Shown: positions 32,258 to 39,186 of the stretch, in pieces
Layout: each line of letters begins with the position of its first letter
Position numbering within the stretch: position 1 is the first letter of the stretch
DNA from: Clostridia bacterium
Lineage (GTDB): Bacteria > Bacillota > Clostridia > Oscillospirales > CAG-272
Length of the DNA stretch: 54,676 nt
Direction: 5' to 3'
NCBI GenBank assembly: GCA_017936565.1
Contig: JAGBFG010000046.1
Location: forward strand, 1-54,676
Made by a program: the position numbers and the translations under genes
Notes under the pieces: model-generated
The model's input: the letters and a program-made list of their open reading frames with translations, nothing else
Database searches by the model: none
Told to the model about the DNA's origin: nothing

Positions 32258-32389
32258 ATTGCGTTTCCTTTTCAAAAAAAGAAGATATTTTCTTTTATTT
32301 TAACATAACCGATATAAAAAAGCAAGGGCTTTTCCTTGTACCACTATTAAGCTCATAAGGCGCCGTTTCCCTCTTTTTTGGCTCATTTC

Positions 32390-32418
32390 TTGACAAAATG
32401 GCGTCTTTGTGCTATACT
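32390..32418 (+). promoter_or_regulatory. Promoter of the pyrophosphatase gene
   Basis: TTGACA, 17 bases, TATACT, with an extended -10 (TGC). It sits about 40 bases before the start codon. Confidence 0.82.
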
Positions 32419-32458
32419 GACTTGGAGTAAAAAAGAAAAGAGGAGAATAAAAGCTAAA

Positions 32459-32992
32459 ATGTCTAATATTTGGCACGATATTTCCCCCAAGCGCATCACC
32501 CCTGAGGATTTCATTTGCGTCGTGGAAATTTCCAAAGGAAGCAAGAAAAAATACGAGTTAGATAAAGAAACAGGTCTTATTATTTTGGACCGTATTTTGT
32601 ATACATCGACCCACTATCCCGCCAATTACGGCTTTATCCCCCGTACCTACGGCGATGACGAGGACCCCTTGGACGTGTTGCTTCTATGCTCGGAGAGCTT
32701 GGAGCCTATGTCCTTGGTACGCGCGTATCCCGTTGGTATGATTTCTATGATTGATAACGGCAGAAATGACGAAAAAATCATTGCCATACCCTTTAACGAC
32801 CCCAACTATAACCAATACCAGAACATTGATGAATTGCCCTCGCACATTTTTGAGGAAATGCGGCACTTTTTCTCTGTTTATAAGAGCTTGGAGCACAAGG
32901 ATACCGCGGTAAACGAGGTCAGTCCTAAGGAAGAGGCTTTGAAAGTTATCAAAAACGCGCTTAACAACTATGTGGACCGTTTCTGTAAATAA
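32459..32992 (+). CDS. ppa: Inorganic pyrophosphatase, family I
   Basis: The 177-residue enzyme hydrolyses pyrophosphate to phosphate and drives biosynthesis. The active-site signature DEDPLDVLLL, with three aspartates, and NYGFIPRTYGDD are intact. Length fits family I soluble enzymes. The start follows AGGAG at eight bases. A GltS-type transporter follows 40 bases later. Confidence 0.94.
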   Translation: MSNIWHDISPKRITPEDFICVVEISKGSKKKYELDKETGLIILDRILYTSTHYPANYGFIPRTYGDDEDPLDVLLLCSESLEPMSLVRAYPVGMISMIDNGRNDEKIIAIPFNDPNYNQYQNIDELPSHIFEEMRHFFSVYKSLEHKDTAVNEVSPKEEALKVIKNALNNYVDRFCK

Positions 32993-33033
32993 CCTCTGAC
33001 GTGACAAATCAATATTGACGAGGAGAAACTATA

Positions 33034-34470
33034 ATGAACTGGGATTTTACACTCGCGAATTACGGCGTGGTTTGGAGCTTTTTGGTTCAGCTTGGACTGC
33101 TTTTAATCTTTTTGCTTATAGGAAATATTTTAAGAAACGTCGTGCCCTTCTTTCGGAAATGTCTGATTCCTTCCGCACTGATTGGCGGCACGCTGCTTCT
33201 TATTACGGATATCATCTGCAAGCAATGCGGTTTTGTTTTGGTTGACAATAGGATTATGCAGGTCATTACCTATCACGGCTTGGGTATCGGCTTTGCCGCG
33301 ATGACCCTGAAAACCGAAAGAACCACCGTAAAAGCGAAAAAGACGCAGATAGTCGAGTTTGGCGCCTTGCAGGGCGGTGGCTATATGCTGCAAGCCTTTG
33401 TGGGCTTGGGTATCACTATTGTGATGTTCTTGTTTACGCAGGGCGGCGATAATGTCATTTCTTATATCTGCGGTCTGATTTTGCCCCTTGCCTATGGGCA
33501 GGGCCCCGGAAACGCCTTGACTTGGGATATCAACTTTTCCAATATGGCAAGCACGTTCTTCTCAGGAAACGGCAGCTTTGGTCTTTCCTTGGCGTCTATC
33601 GGCTTTATCGTGGCTTCGATTTTCGGAATTATCTACATCAACTATTACAAGAGAAAGGGTCTGTTGGTTGTGCGTACTCTCAAAGGCAACGGAGAGGAAG
33701 ACGCAAATATTTACTGCGAGAAAAATGAAATTCCCGACAACGAGTCCGTCGATAAGTTTTCCATTCAAATGGGCTTTGTCGTTTTAGCTTACGCCCTCGC
33801 CTTCGGCTTTATGTGCCTGCTTGGCATCATATCCAAATTTACCAACAGCATTGCCTGGGGCTTTAACTTTATGTGGGCAGCGCTTGCCGCTATACTGATT
33901 AAGGTCGTTCTTAATAAATTGAAAAAGCGTCGTCTGATGACAAGAAGCTATATCAACAACTATCAGATGGATAGAATTTCAGGCTTCTTTTTCGATTTGA
34001 TGATTGTGGCGGGCGTTGCCGCTATTGAAATCAACGATATCAAGAACTATATTGTTCCCATTATCGTTTTGTCTGTTGTGGGTGGTATTATTACCTACGT
34101 ATATATTCGCAAGGTCGCAAAGGAGTGCTTCAAGGGCTTTGAGCACGAATTTTTCCTGATGTGCTTCGGTACGTTAACGGGTACCGCATCCAACGGAATG
34201 ATTTTGATGAAGGAGGTTGACCCTGAGCTTAGAACCCCCACCGCCTCTCTTTACGTTCTGTCAAACTTTCCCGCTATGGTTATGATAGCGCCCTTGCTCT
34301 TCCTGCTGAATTTCGCAAGCTCCTCTTTCCAAAACGCCCTTATTGCCTGCGGCATCTTCTTCCTGTTGTGGAGCGCCTATACCGTCTTTATTTTCAGGCG
34401 GCGTATCTTCAAAAAGAAATATAAAAACGTAGAAGAAAATATCTGGGTCGATGAGGACGAACCCTCATAA
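33034..34470 (+). CDS. GltS-type sodium/glutamate symporter family protein
   Basis: The 478-residue protein has about 11-12 membrane segments in two halves. Each half carries a re-entrant-loop-like motif: LAYGQGPGNALTW in the first, where GltS has GGHGTA, and GTLTGTASNGMILMKEVDPELRTPTA in the second, which is close to GltS. The ESS family imports glutamate with sodium. The changed first loop means the substrate may not be glutamate. GAGGAGAAAC precedes the start. Confidence 0.8.
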   Translation: MNWDFTLANYGVVWSFLVQLGLLLIFLLIGNILRNVVPFFRKCLIPSALIGGTLLLITDIICKQCGFVLVDNRIMQVITYHGLGIGFAAMTLKTERTTVKAKKTQIVEFGALQGGGYMLQAFVGLGITIVMFLFTQGGDNVISYICGLILPLAYGQGPGNALTWDINFSNMASTFFSGNGSFGLSLASIGFIVASIFGIIYINYYKRKGLLVVRTLKGNGEEDANIYCEKNEIPDNESVDKFSIQMGFVVLAYALAFGFMCLLGIISKFTNSIAWGFNFMWAALAAILIKVVLNKLKKRRLMTRSYINNYQMDRISGFFFDLMIVAGVAAIEINDIKNYIVPIIVLSVVGGIITYVYIRKVAKECFKGFEHEFFLMCFGTLTGTASNGMILMKEVDPELRTPTASLYVLSNFPAMVMIAPLLFLLNFASSSFQNALIACGIFFLLWSAYTVFIFRRRIFKKKYKNVEENIWVDEDEPS

Positions 34471-34508
34471 AACGGGGAAGAGTATATTCCATAAAAAAAC
34501 AACAAAAA

Positions 34509-34690
34509 GGGGCTGAGTCATTGACTCAGCCCCACGGCAATTTGTGCCAACAAAGGCGCAAATTGCCGAAGCTTTTGCAAAAAATTTGCAGGTTGCGTTA
34601 CAATTTCACAGAAATTGTAACGCACAGGAGACGAAAAGCAACTGTTTTGTGTTGCTCTTTGGTGCTTCACGAACAGTGAAGTAGCCCCCT
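34509..34690. repeat. Structured dispersed repeat, copy B
   Basis: This is the second copy of the element at 1847-2022. Its stems are nearly perfect: GGGGCTGAGTCA with TGACTCAGCCCC, CGGCAATTTGTGCC with GGCGCAAATTGCCG, a 13-bp stem GCGTTACAATTTC / GAAATTGTAACGC with three loop bases, AGCAAC / GTTGCT and CTTCAC / GTGAAG. The end AGCCCCCTT can also pair with the beginning AAGGGGCT, like terminal inverted repeats. It lies between two convergent genes. It may act as terminator, be an RNA, or be a small non-autonomous element. Confidence 0.75.
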
Positions 34691-34718
34691 TATTTATGTA
34701 TTTAAGGAATAAGAAGTC

Positions 34719-35216
34719 TTAAAGCTCTGCAAAGAGCCCTTCCAGACTTTCAAGATAAACAGAAGCCTTTTTGAAGAGAAAGCGCGTTGCCTTAATAACC
34801 TTTCCGCGACTGACGTTGTTCATCTTCAGCGTCAGCTCGTACATATCCTCGTCCTCTACGTGGCAAAGGTCAAGAGCGTGAATAAACTGGTCTACCGAGC
34901 CTTCCTTTCCTTCACCTTCCAGCATCTTAAAGGTGTTATCAACACATTTCGCCTTTTTGGTGCCTTGGGCGTAGTCAAATACAAGCATCAGGCTAACGTC
35001 TTTTTTGTCAACGTCATAGCGCAGCTCAAACGCGCCACGCTGTCCGAGAAGCGCCTGACTTCTTTCTCCAAGCGTCTCTGAAACAACCTTGATATAAGAA
35101 AGATCTACGGCTCTTTTGGAAGAAATCGTTGAGCCCCCGAAAAATTGCATGCCCTTGGTCTCTTGAAACATCTCGTGCAAAAGCTTTTTAAGCGCCGCTT
35201 TTTTAGAAAAACACAT
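34719..35216 (-). CDS. Hypothetical protein
   Basis: The 165-residue protein is soluble, with an N-terminal KKAALKKLLHEMFQETKG helix and a middle beta-rich part (AFELRYDVDKKDVSLMLVFDY). I do not recognise its family. It has a sigma-A promoter (35258-35286) and the ribosome binding site TAGGAGA, so it is a real gene. It marks the left edge of the accessory island. Confidence 0.7.
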   Translation of the reverse strand: MCFSKKAALKKLLHEMFQETKGMQFFGGSTISSKRAVDLSYIKVVSETLGERSQALLGQRGAFELRYDVDKKDVSLMLVFDYAQGTKKAKCVDNTFKMLEGEGKEGSVDQFIHALDLCHVEDEDMYELTLKMNNVSRGKVIKATRFLFKKASVYLESLEGLFAEL

Positions 35217-35257
35217 AAAATATCTCCTAATAAAGTTTTAATATATCTCGCCCCACA

Positions 35258-35286
35258 ACTATATCACATTTTTGATATAAAATCAA
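35258..35286 (-). promoter_or_regulatory. Promoter of the hypothetical gene at 34719
   Basis: TTGATT, 17 bases, TATAGT on the minus strand, about 40 bases before the start. An imperfect inverted repeat (CCCCA..ACTAT / ATAGT..TGGGG, 35251-35299) covers the promoter and could be an operator. Confidence 0.6.
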
Positions 35287-35401
35287 TAGTTTTATGGGGA
35301 ATGATAGCGGTAATCCTGGAATGCGATGAGAAAACCGTCCGCCGATGGGTGGAAAATCCGCTTTTCTAAAAAATTTTTTCGGAAAATGTCCGCAAATGTC
35401 C

Positions 35402-35431
35402 TTGAATGTCCGGATGGAAGTGTGCTATGAT
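35402..35431 (+). promoter_or_regulatory. Promoter of the small phage-type genes
   Basis: TTGAAT, 18 bases, TATGAT with TGC before the -10. The motif ATGTCC occurs three times just upstream (about 35386-35410). A stem-loop follows before the first gene. Confidence 0.5.
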
Positions 35432-35453
35432 TACAATAGCAAAAAGCGCATAC

Positions 35454-35483
35454 AAGGAGAGGCGGACACCGCCCCTCCTTTTG
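35454..35483 (+). terminator. Stem-loop with T-run ahead of the phage-type genes
   Basis: AAGGAG..GGCGG pairs with CCGCC..CTCCTT with one mismatch and is followed by TTTTG. It sits between the promoter at 35402 and the GTG start at 35505, so it may attenuate these genes or end an earlier, now lost, gene. Confidence 0.55.
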
Positions 35484-35504
35484 TTTTGCCCGAAAGGAGA
35501 ACAC

Positions 35505-35921
35505 GTGAGCTTCAAAGAGAGCGAGCATCCCAGGGATGCGGATGGAAAATTTACGGATGGAGCGTCAAGCGGCGGAGAGAAAAGTTTAGAGGAAATTGCA
35601 AAAGATATTTTTCCGCACTTGACAGAAGAGAGAAAACTTGTTAAAATAGATTTGCAGTTCTTCACAGAAAAAGAAACAGATCTACCAAAGCAAGAAAGTG
35701 CTTCTATAAAAAGATCTATAAGAAAGCTTCGACGCCGAATTTTAGAACACAAAGAAAAGGTTGAGCACCCAGAACAGCATTCTGTAGATTGGGAGGAGCT
35801 ATCTGAAAAGAGAAGACAGAAGCGATTAGAGTACTGGCAAACAGAGATTAAAGAGTTTGAAAAGTCAATACAGAGAAGAATCGATGAACTTAAGAAGCGA
35901 GGAGAAAACACCGATGAGTAA
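35505..35921 (+). CDS. Small phage-type protein with HPRDxxGKF motif
   Basis: The 138-residue product starts at GTG with AAAGGAGA upstream. It begins SFKESEHPRDADGKFTDG, a motif common near the ends of phage capsid morphogenesis and phage-borne toxin proteins, then has IAKDIFPHLTEERKLVKIDLQFFTEKE and a long, highly charged helical C-terminus. The exact function is unknown. It overlaps the next gene by eight bases. Base composition is more AT-rich than the flanking core genes, which fits phage origin. Confidence 0.6.
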   Translation: MSFKESEHPRDADGKFTDGASSGGEKSLEEIAKDIFPHLTEERKLVKIDLQFFTEKETDLPKQESASIKRSIRKLRRRILEHKEKVEHPEQHSVDWEELSEKRRQKRLEYWQTEIKEFEKSIQRRIDELKKRGENTDE

Positions 35922-36147
35922 AGAAAGCATAGAAAAAGGTCGGTTAACGCATATCGTGTTTAGATTGCTACAAAATGCCAACAAGGTTTTGGATATGAAA
36001 GACAAAGAAAAAAATAGCGAGTATGTGGACGGTCTTGTTGACGCCTATTATGAAGTTCTTTGCACGATCCAAAGTGAGCTATTGTTTGCAGGGCAAGACC
36101 TTTCTGAGTTTGGTCTAGACATTGACCTTGAAAAAATTTTCTTTTAA
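35914..36147 (+). CDS. Small conserved phage-associated protein
   Basis: The 77-residue product (SKESIEKGRLTHIVFRLLQN start, FGLDIDLEKIFF end) is helical and acidic. It overlaps the upstream gene and has GGAG ahead of its ATG, so the two are translated as a pair, as toxin-antitoxin or phage cargo genes often are. I do not recognise a named family. A terminator begins at its stop codon. Confidence 0.6.
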   Translation: MSKESIEKGRLTHIVFRLLQNANKVLDMKDKEKNSEYVDGLVDAYYEVLCTIQSELLFAGQDLSEFGLDIDLEKIFF

Positions 36148-36169
36148 ACCACCCACCCGGGTGGTTTTC
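36147..36169 (+). terminator. Terminator after the phage-type gene pair
   Basis: AACCACCC pairs with GGGTGGTT around four bases, followed by T-rich sequence. Confidence 0.75.
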
Positions 36170-36192
36170 TTATACCCAAAAACCAAATAGAC

Positions 36193-36226
36193 CAAGCCAC
36201 AGGCCGAAAGACCTGGGGCTTTTTTG
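36193..36226 (+). terminator. Second terminator
   Basis: AAGCC and CAGG arms pair with CCTG and GGCTT, followed by a run of T. It closely follows the first terminator; two in a row are common at phage module borders. Confidence 0.7.
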
Positions 36227-36264
36227 TTGCCTAAAAACGACCAAAAGAAGAAAGGAGAGAGAGC

Positions 36265-36357
36265 GTGGCAGCAAAAGAGATTTTTCCGCACTTGACAACT
36301 TTTTACTTTTTGAAAATTCTTCGTAGAAAAGTACGGTCTGTGTCACAAAACCCATAG
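36265..36357 (+). pseudogene. Truncated paralogue of the phage-type gene
   Basis: A GTG start with AAAGGAGAGAG upstream opens a 30-residue frame, VAAKEIFPHLTTFYFLK at its beginning. Bases 36271-36297 match 35598-35624 at 26 of 27 positions (both encode AK-D/E-IFPHLT), after which similarity ends abruptly. This marks a recombination or deletion breakpoint near 36298. Confidence 0.55.
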
Positions 36358-36498
36358 ATTTTTCAAGTAATGCGCTGTTCATTCTTTTCACCTCTCTTTG
36401 TAACCATTACAGCACACGTTTTAATAAAATCAATGCTTTTCGACCAACGGAAGAAAAGCTACCTTTTCTTTTTTTCTTTTCTCTTTTATCTTTTCTTT

Positions 36499-36520
36499 TT
36501 GGTGCGGGTGGTGGGATTTG
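36499..36520 (-). repeat. Duplicated 3' end of tRNA-Leu (att-like site)
   Basis: These 22 bases are identical to 37998-38019, which hold the 3' end of tRNA-Leu from the T-loop to beyond the encoded CCA. Duplication of a tRNA 3' end is the classic trace of site-specific integration. No integrase gene is present between the two copies. Confidence 0.7.
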
Positions 36521-36604
36521 CCTTGCCTGCGGGCAAGGCTTTCCGCGGCTCTGACAGTCCCCCGGACTGTCATTCAGTACCGCTCCCCTTCAAATCCCAC
36601 CAGC
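36500..36604 (-). other. Nested stem-loop element built on the tRNA 3' fragment
   Basis: A 12-bp outer stem (TGGTGGGATTTG at 36509-36520 with CAAATCCCACCA at 36591-36602) encloses two strong hairpins: GCCTTGCC / GGCAAGGC with four loop bases, and TGACAGTCC / GGACTGTCA with three. GCGG / CCGC pairing fits inside the outer stem. The result is a compact branched structure at the end of the mrr region. Confidence 0.7.
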
Positions 36605-36624
36605 AACTCAAAAGAAACAAAAAA

Positions 36625-36652
36625 ACAGAATCACAAGGATTCTGTCTTTTTG
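36625..36652. terminator. Bidirectional terminator
   Basis: ACAGAATC pairs with GATTCTGT around five bases with T-runs on both strands; the longer run serves minus-strand transcripts from mrr. Confidence 0.75.
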
Positions 36653-36660
36653 TTTGTGAA

Positions 36661-36711
36661 AGAGCAGTAAAAAGGTGTGTAAATACAGGTAAGAACAGTA
36701 ATAAGGTGTGT
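36661..36711. repeat. Pair of 20-base direct repeats
   Basis: AGAGCAGTAAAAAGGTGTGT at 36661-36680 recurs at 36692-36711 with two mismatches, a 31-base period. It lies downstream of mrr. It could be a recombinase or protein binding site. Confidence 0.6.
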
Positions 36712-36730
36712 GATTTCATTCTATTACTTT

Positions 36731-36767
36731 ATACTATTTGTTTTGCAATGGATAAAACAAATAGTAT
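36731..36767. other. Perfect 14-bp inverted repeat after mrr
   Basis: ATACTATTTGTTTT and its exact reverse complement flank a nine-base loop (GCAATGGAT). It begins 11 bases after the mrr stop. The stem is AT-rich with no T-run. Confidence 0.65.
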
Positions 36768-36777
36768 AATTCGAAAA

Positions 36778-37791
36778 CTATTTTACGAATATAGCGTTGT
36801 CAAAAGAAAATCCACTTTTGGTTTTATGTATACCATAGGCAGTTTGCTTTATAAGAGAGAACAATTTTTCGCTGTCAATACCGACACAGTTCGGGAGCGA
36901 AAGCAAGAGTTTATCTGCAGACGGATGAAAAGCTGCGGTTGTAACAAAAATACCGCGCGTTCCTCTAAACGCATTCATCGCGCCGTAGAATTCTCGGACT
37001 TCTTTCTCTGTGACCGGAATGTTTTTACGATTTTTTGCTTGAATTATGATTTTATCAATGAATCCAAGCTCTTCCTCGGTTTCTATAATGATGTCCACAC
37101 CGCCGTCATCGCATCCGCCAATCACCTCGCAAGATAGTACATCGCGCCCGTTGATTAAGTAATATTTTTCAAGCATGTTGGCAACGAACTTTTCAAAGAA
37201 ATCGCCACCTAGATCGTGAATTCTAGACAGTAAAAGGGGAACGAACTCCTCTTCTGGCAGGGGAGTTGACGCATATCTTACGGACGTCTCTTTCTTTACA
37301 AAAGACAGAACGCCATCCTTTTCTTGGATATTACCCTTGTTTTTTTCTTCTGCGATAATTTGCCCTGCAATTTGTCTAAGAGAATGATCATCTTTTATAG
37401 ATGCTGTTTTGTCGGTTCCAAACTTTTTTTGCAAAAGGAGATAGAGGTCTGCTTTTTTCACGCTTTTTCTTCCCAGCAAACGAAGAATTTCAGAACGGCA
37501 TTCGGCTTCTTTGACAATGACTAGTTCTTCTTTAGCCAACGAGTAACGCTTATCCTTGTTAATAACTACATTCCCCTGTGAGACCAAATCCGTCAGGGCT
37601 GTTCCGATATAACTGCGAATACAATTCACCTTTCCGGATGCACCGTGCGCATTGGAAATCTCCTGCTTGGAAAAGCCGTAACATAGCAAAGTACCATTTA
37701 TTACTTCATTTCGGGTACATGCCGATGAGGAAGAAAGAAATTGCACAATCGCACATACGATTTTCTTTTTGTCTTCTGCGCTGATTTTCAT
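36778..37791 (-). CDS. Mrr-type restriction endonuclease
   Basis: The 337-residue protein has an N-terminal winged-helix-like part of about 190 residues and a C-terminal Mrr catalytic domain. The domain shows the PD-(D/E)xK plan: GGDFFEKFVANMLEKY, then DDGGVDIIIE with the catalytic Asp, then IIIQAKNRK as the QxK form of the (D/E)xK motif, and RGIFVTTAAFHPSA. Mrr-like nucleases cut DNA, often modified DNA, and act without a partner methyltransferase. It is bounded by stem-loops and a tRNA-derived repeat, so it looks like defence cargo in an island. Confidence 0.88.
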   Translation of the reverse strand: MKISAEDKKKIVCAIVQFLSSSSACTRNEVINGTLLCYGFSKQEISNAHGASGKVNCIRSYIGTALTDLVSQGNVVINKDKRYSLAKEELVIVKEAECRSEILRLLGRKSVKKADLYLLLQKKFGTDKTASIKDDHSLRQIAGQIIAEEKNKGNIQEKDGVLSFVKKETSVRYASTPLPEEEFVPLLLSRIHDLGGDFFEKFVANMLEKYYLINGRDVLSCEVIGGCDDGGVDIIIETEEELGFIDKIIIQAKNRKNIPVTEKEVREFYGAMNAFRGTRGIFVTTAAFHPSADKLLLSLPNCVGIDSEKLFSLIKQTAYGIHKTKSGFSFDNAIFVK

Positions 37792-37866
37792 GATTGTTTC
37801 CTTTCAAGAGTGTTTTCATCTTCTCATTATAGCACATTTTTGCGCACAGGTCAAGATGTCGATTGT

Positions 37867-37953
37867 ATATCATCAGACCGAAGGTCTGGATATCATCAAG
37901 CCGCAGGGAGATGCACGCTAAAGCGTGATGATATGCCATTGCTTTCGCAATGG
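37867..37953. repeat. Mini-hairpin array near tRNA-Leu
   Basis: Three small hairpins (CAGACC/GGTCTG, CACGC/GCGTG and CCATTGC/GCAATGG, loops of 3-4 bases) are spaced by the sequence ATATCATCA, which occurs twice directly (37867, 37890) and once inverted (37926). It resembles the array at 1464-1791 in plan but not in sequence. Confidence 0.7.
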
Positions 37954-37959
37954 ATAAAC

Positions 37960-37996
37960 AAAAAAGGAACTTTTGGTAGACAAAAGTTCCTTTTTT
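37960..37996 (-). terminator. Terminator of tRNA-Leu
   Basis: A 16-bp perfect stem (AAAAAAGGAACTTTTG and its complement) with a five-base loop lies directly after the tRNA and ends in a T-run on the minus strand. Confidence 0.85.
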
Positions 37997-37998
37997 GT

Positions 37999-38080
37999 TG
38001 GTGCGGGTGGTGGGATTTGAACCCACACTCTTGCGAACTGGTTCCTAAGACCAGCGTGTCTGCCGTTCCACCACACCCGC
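37999..38080 (-). tRNA. tRNA-Leu (anticodon TAG)
   Basis: The minus strand folds as a tRNA with acceptor stem GCGGGTG / CACCCGC, anticodon loop CTTAGGA (anticodon TAG, reads CUN), T-arm GTGGG TTCAAAT CCCAC, discriminator A and encoded CCA. Its 3' end is duplicated at 36499-36520. A promoter-like TATAAT (38119-38124, minus strand) with a weak -35 lies upstream. Confidence 0.93.
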
Positions 38081-38118
38081 AAAAAAATGATACTATGGAA
38101 TTGGCAATCGCAAAAAGA

Positions 38119-38141
38119 ATTATAACATAAAGCAAAAGAAA
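38119..38141 (-). promoter_or_regulatory. Promoter of tRNA-Leu
   Basis: TATAAT on the minus strand about 40 bases before the tRNA; the best -35 at 17 bases is TGGACT, four of six matches. Confidence 0.45.
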
Positions 38142-38168
38142 AGTCCATACCTTTTTGGATTTTTCTTT
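38139..38168. terminator. Terminator-like hairpin between HAD gene and tRNA-Leu
   Basis: AAAGTCCA pairs with TGGATTTT (one G-U) and is flanked by A- and T-rich runs. It would end the HAD transcript and overlaps the presumed tRNA -35 region. Confidence 0.5.
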
Positions 38169-38205
38169 TTATTTTTTGAAAAAGTCGGTTTTCGTTCTGA
38201 AAATG

Positions 38206-39009
38206 TCACAAGATGCCCAAAAAGGCGCGACGGACCTCTTCAATGTCCTTCATAATATAGGTGGGCTTGGTATCGCTCTCTTCGGCGTCCTTGACCGTTC
38301 CTTCGCCTGAAAGCACCAAGACGGTATCAATACCCGCATTTGCTCCCGCGGCAATATCGGTGTAAACACGATCCCCAATCATAAGCGCATCGTCCTTTGT
38401 TAAGCCCTCTTTTTCTAACGCTAAATAAATCATTTCGGGCTGCGGCTTGCCGATGAAGCGAGGCATTCTGCCCGTGGCGTTTCTTAAAATCTGGGAAATG
38501 GACCCGCAATCGGGAACAGAGCCATACCAAGTGGGGCAGACGATATCGGGATTTGTGGCAATATAATCCACACCGCGCAAAAGTAAAATGCAAGCGTCCT
38601 CTAATTTTTGGAAGGTCAACTCGGTATCGTTTCCCATCACAATGGCTGCAACGTCGTCCTCAGGTCTTGTGGTGACAATAAAGCCGCTTTCCTCTAACTG
38701 CTTGCAAAAGGAGCGCGTGCCAAAGGCATAGAGCTTCTTGCTGAGGTATCCTTCTTTTTTTAGAAAGTCAACAGTGGCGTTTGTTGAGGTTACAAAGTCT
38801 TCCTCTTTTGCTTCAATACCCATTGTGCGCAGCTTTTCTATATAAGCAGAAACACTTTTTGAGGAATTATTCGTTAAATAGATGGCTCTTGCGCCCTTTT
38901 CCTCTAACGCGCGTAAAAAGGGAAGGGTGGCGGGAAAAAGCGTTTTGTCCAAATAAATAGTGCCGTCCATATCCAGCAAAAACAGTTTTTTCTCTGAAAT
39001 GGGTTTCAT
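38206..39009 (-). CDS. HAD-IIA family sugar phosphatase (NagD/PNPase type)
   Basis: The 267-residue protein has HAD motif I FLLDMDGTIYL, motif II in IYLTNNSSKS, the C2 cap region, and motif IV MIGDRVYTDIAAGANAG. It matches the NagD-like HAD-IIA group, cytoplasmic phosphatases of sugar or nucleotide monophosphates. It is a single gene with a strong promoter. The natural substrate is not evident. Confidence 0.92.
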   Translation of the reverse strand: MKPISEKKLFLLDMDGTIYLDKTLFPATLPFLRALEEKGARAIYLTNNSSKSVSAYIEKLRTMGIEAKEEDFVTSTNATVDFLKKEGYLSKKLYAFGTRSFCKQLEESGFIVTTRPEDDVAAIVMGNDTELTFQKLEDACILLLRGVDYIATNPDIVCPTWYGSVPDCGSISQILRNATGRMPRFIGKPQPEMIYLALEKEGLTKDDALMIGDRVYTDIAAGANAGIDTVLVLSGEGTVKDAEESDTKPTYIMKDIEEVRRAFLGIL

Positions 39010-39046
39010 AATCTGCCCCTTATATCTCTAATCTATTATTATATGT

Positions 39047-39075
39047 ATTGTAGCATAAAAAAGAAGAAAAAGCAA
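39047..39075 (-). promoter_or_regulatory. Promoter of the HAD phosphatase gene
   Basis: TTGCTT, 17 bases, TACAAT with TATGC before the -10 on the minus strand, matching the promoters at 10768 and 28985 closely. Confidence 0.75.
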
Positions 39076-39186
39076 GAAAAAAACAAAAAAATCGTTCTGC
39101 TTAAAATGACAAAAAAAGAAGTCCTTGCGTGATATGATGAATGTGGTAATCACCGTTTCTATATGAAAAAGGGGGGCGGATATAGC

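Noticed and set aside
35298..35369. Fragment IAVILECDEKTVRRWVENPLF as the end of a helix-turn-helix protein
   Set aside because: It looks like a terminase small subunit or regulator tail, but the frame has no start and runs over the promoter of the opposite gene. It may be a phage remnant but cannot be supported as a gene.
36499..38080. Intact integrative element with integrase
   Set aside because: No tyrosine or serine recombinase frame is present between or near the tRNA repeats.
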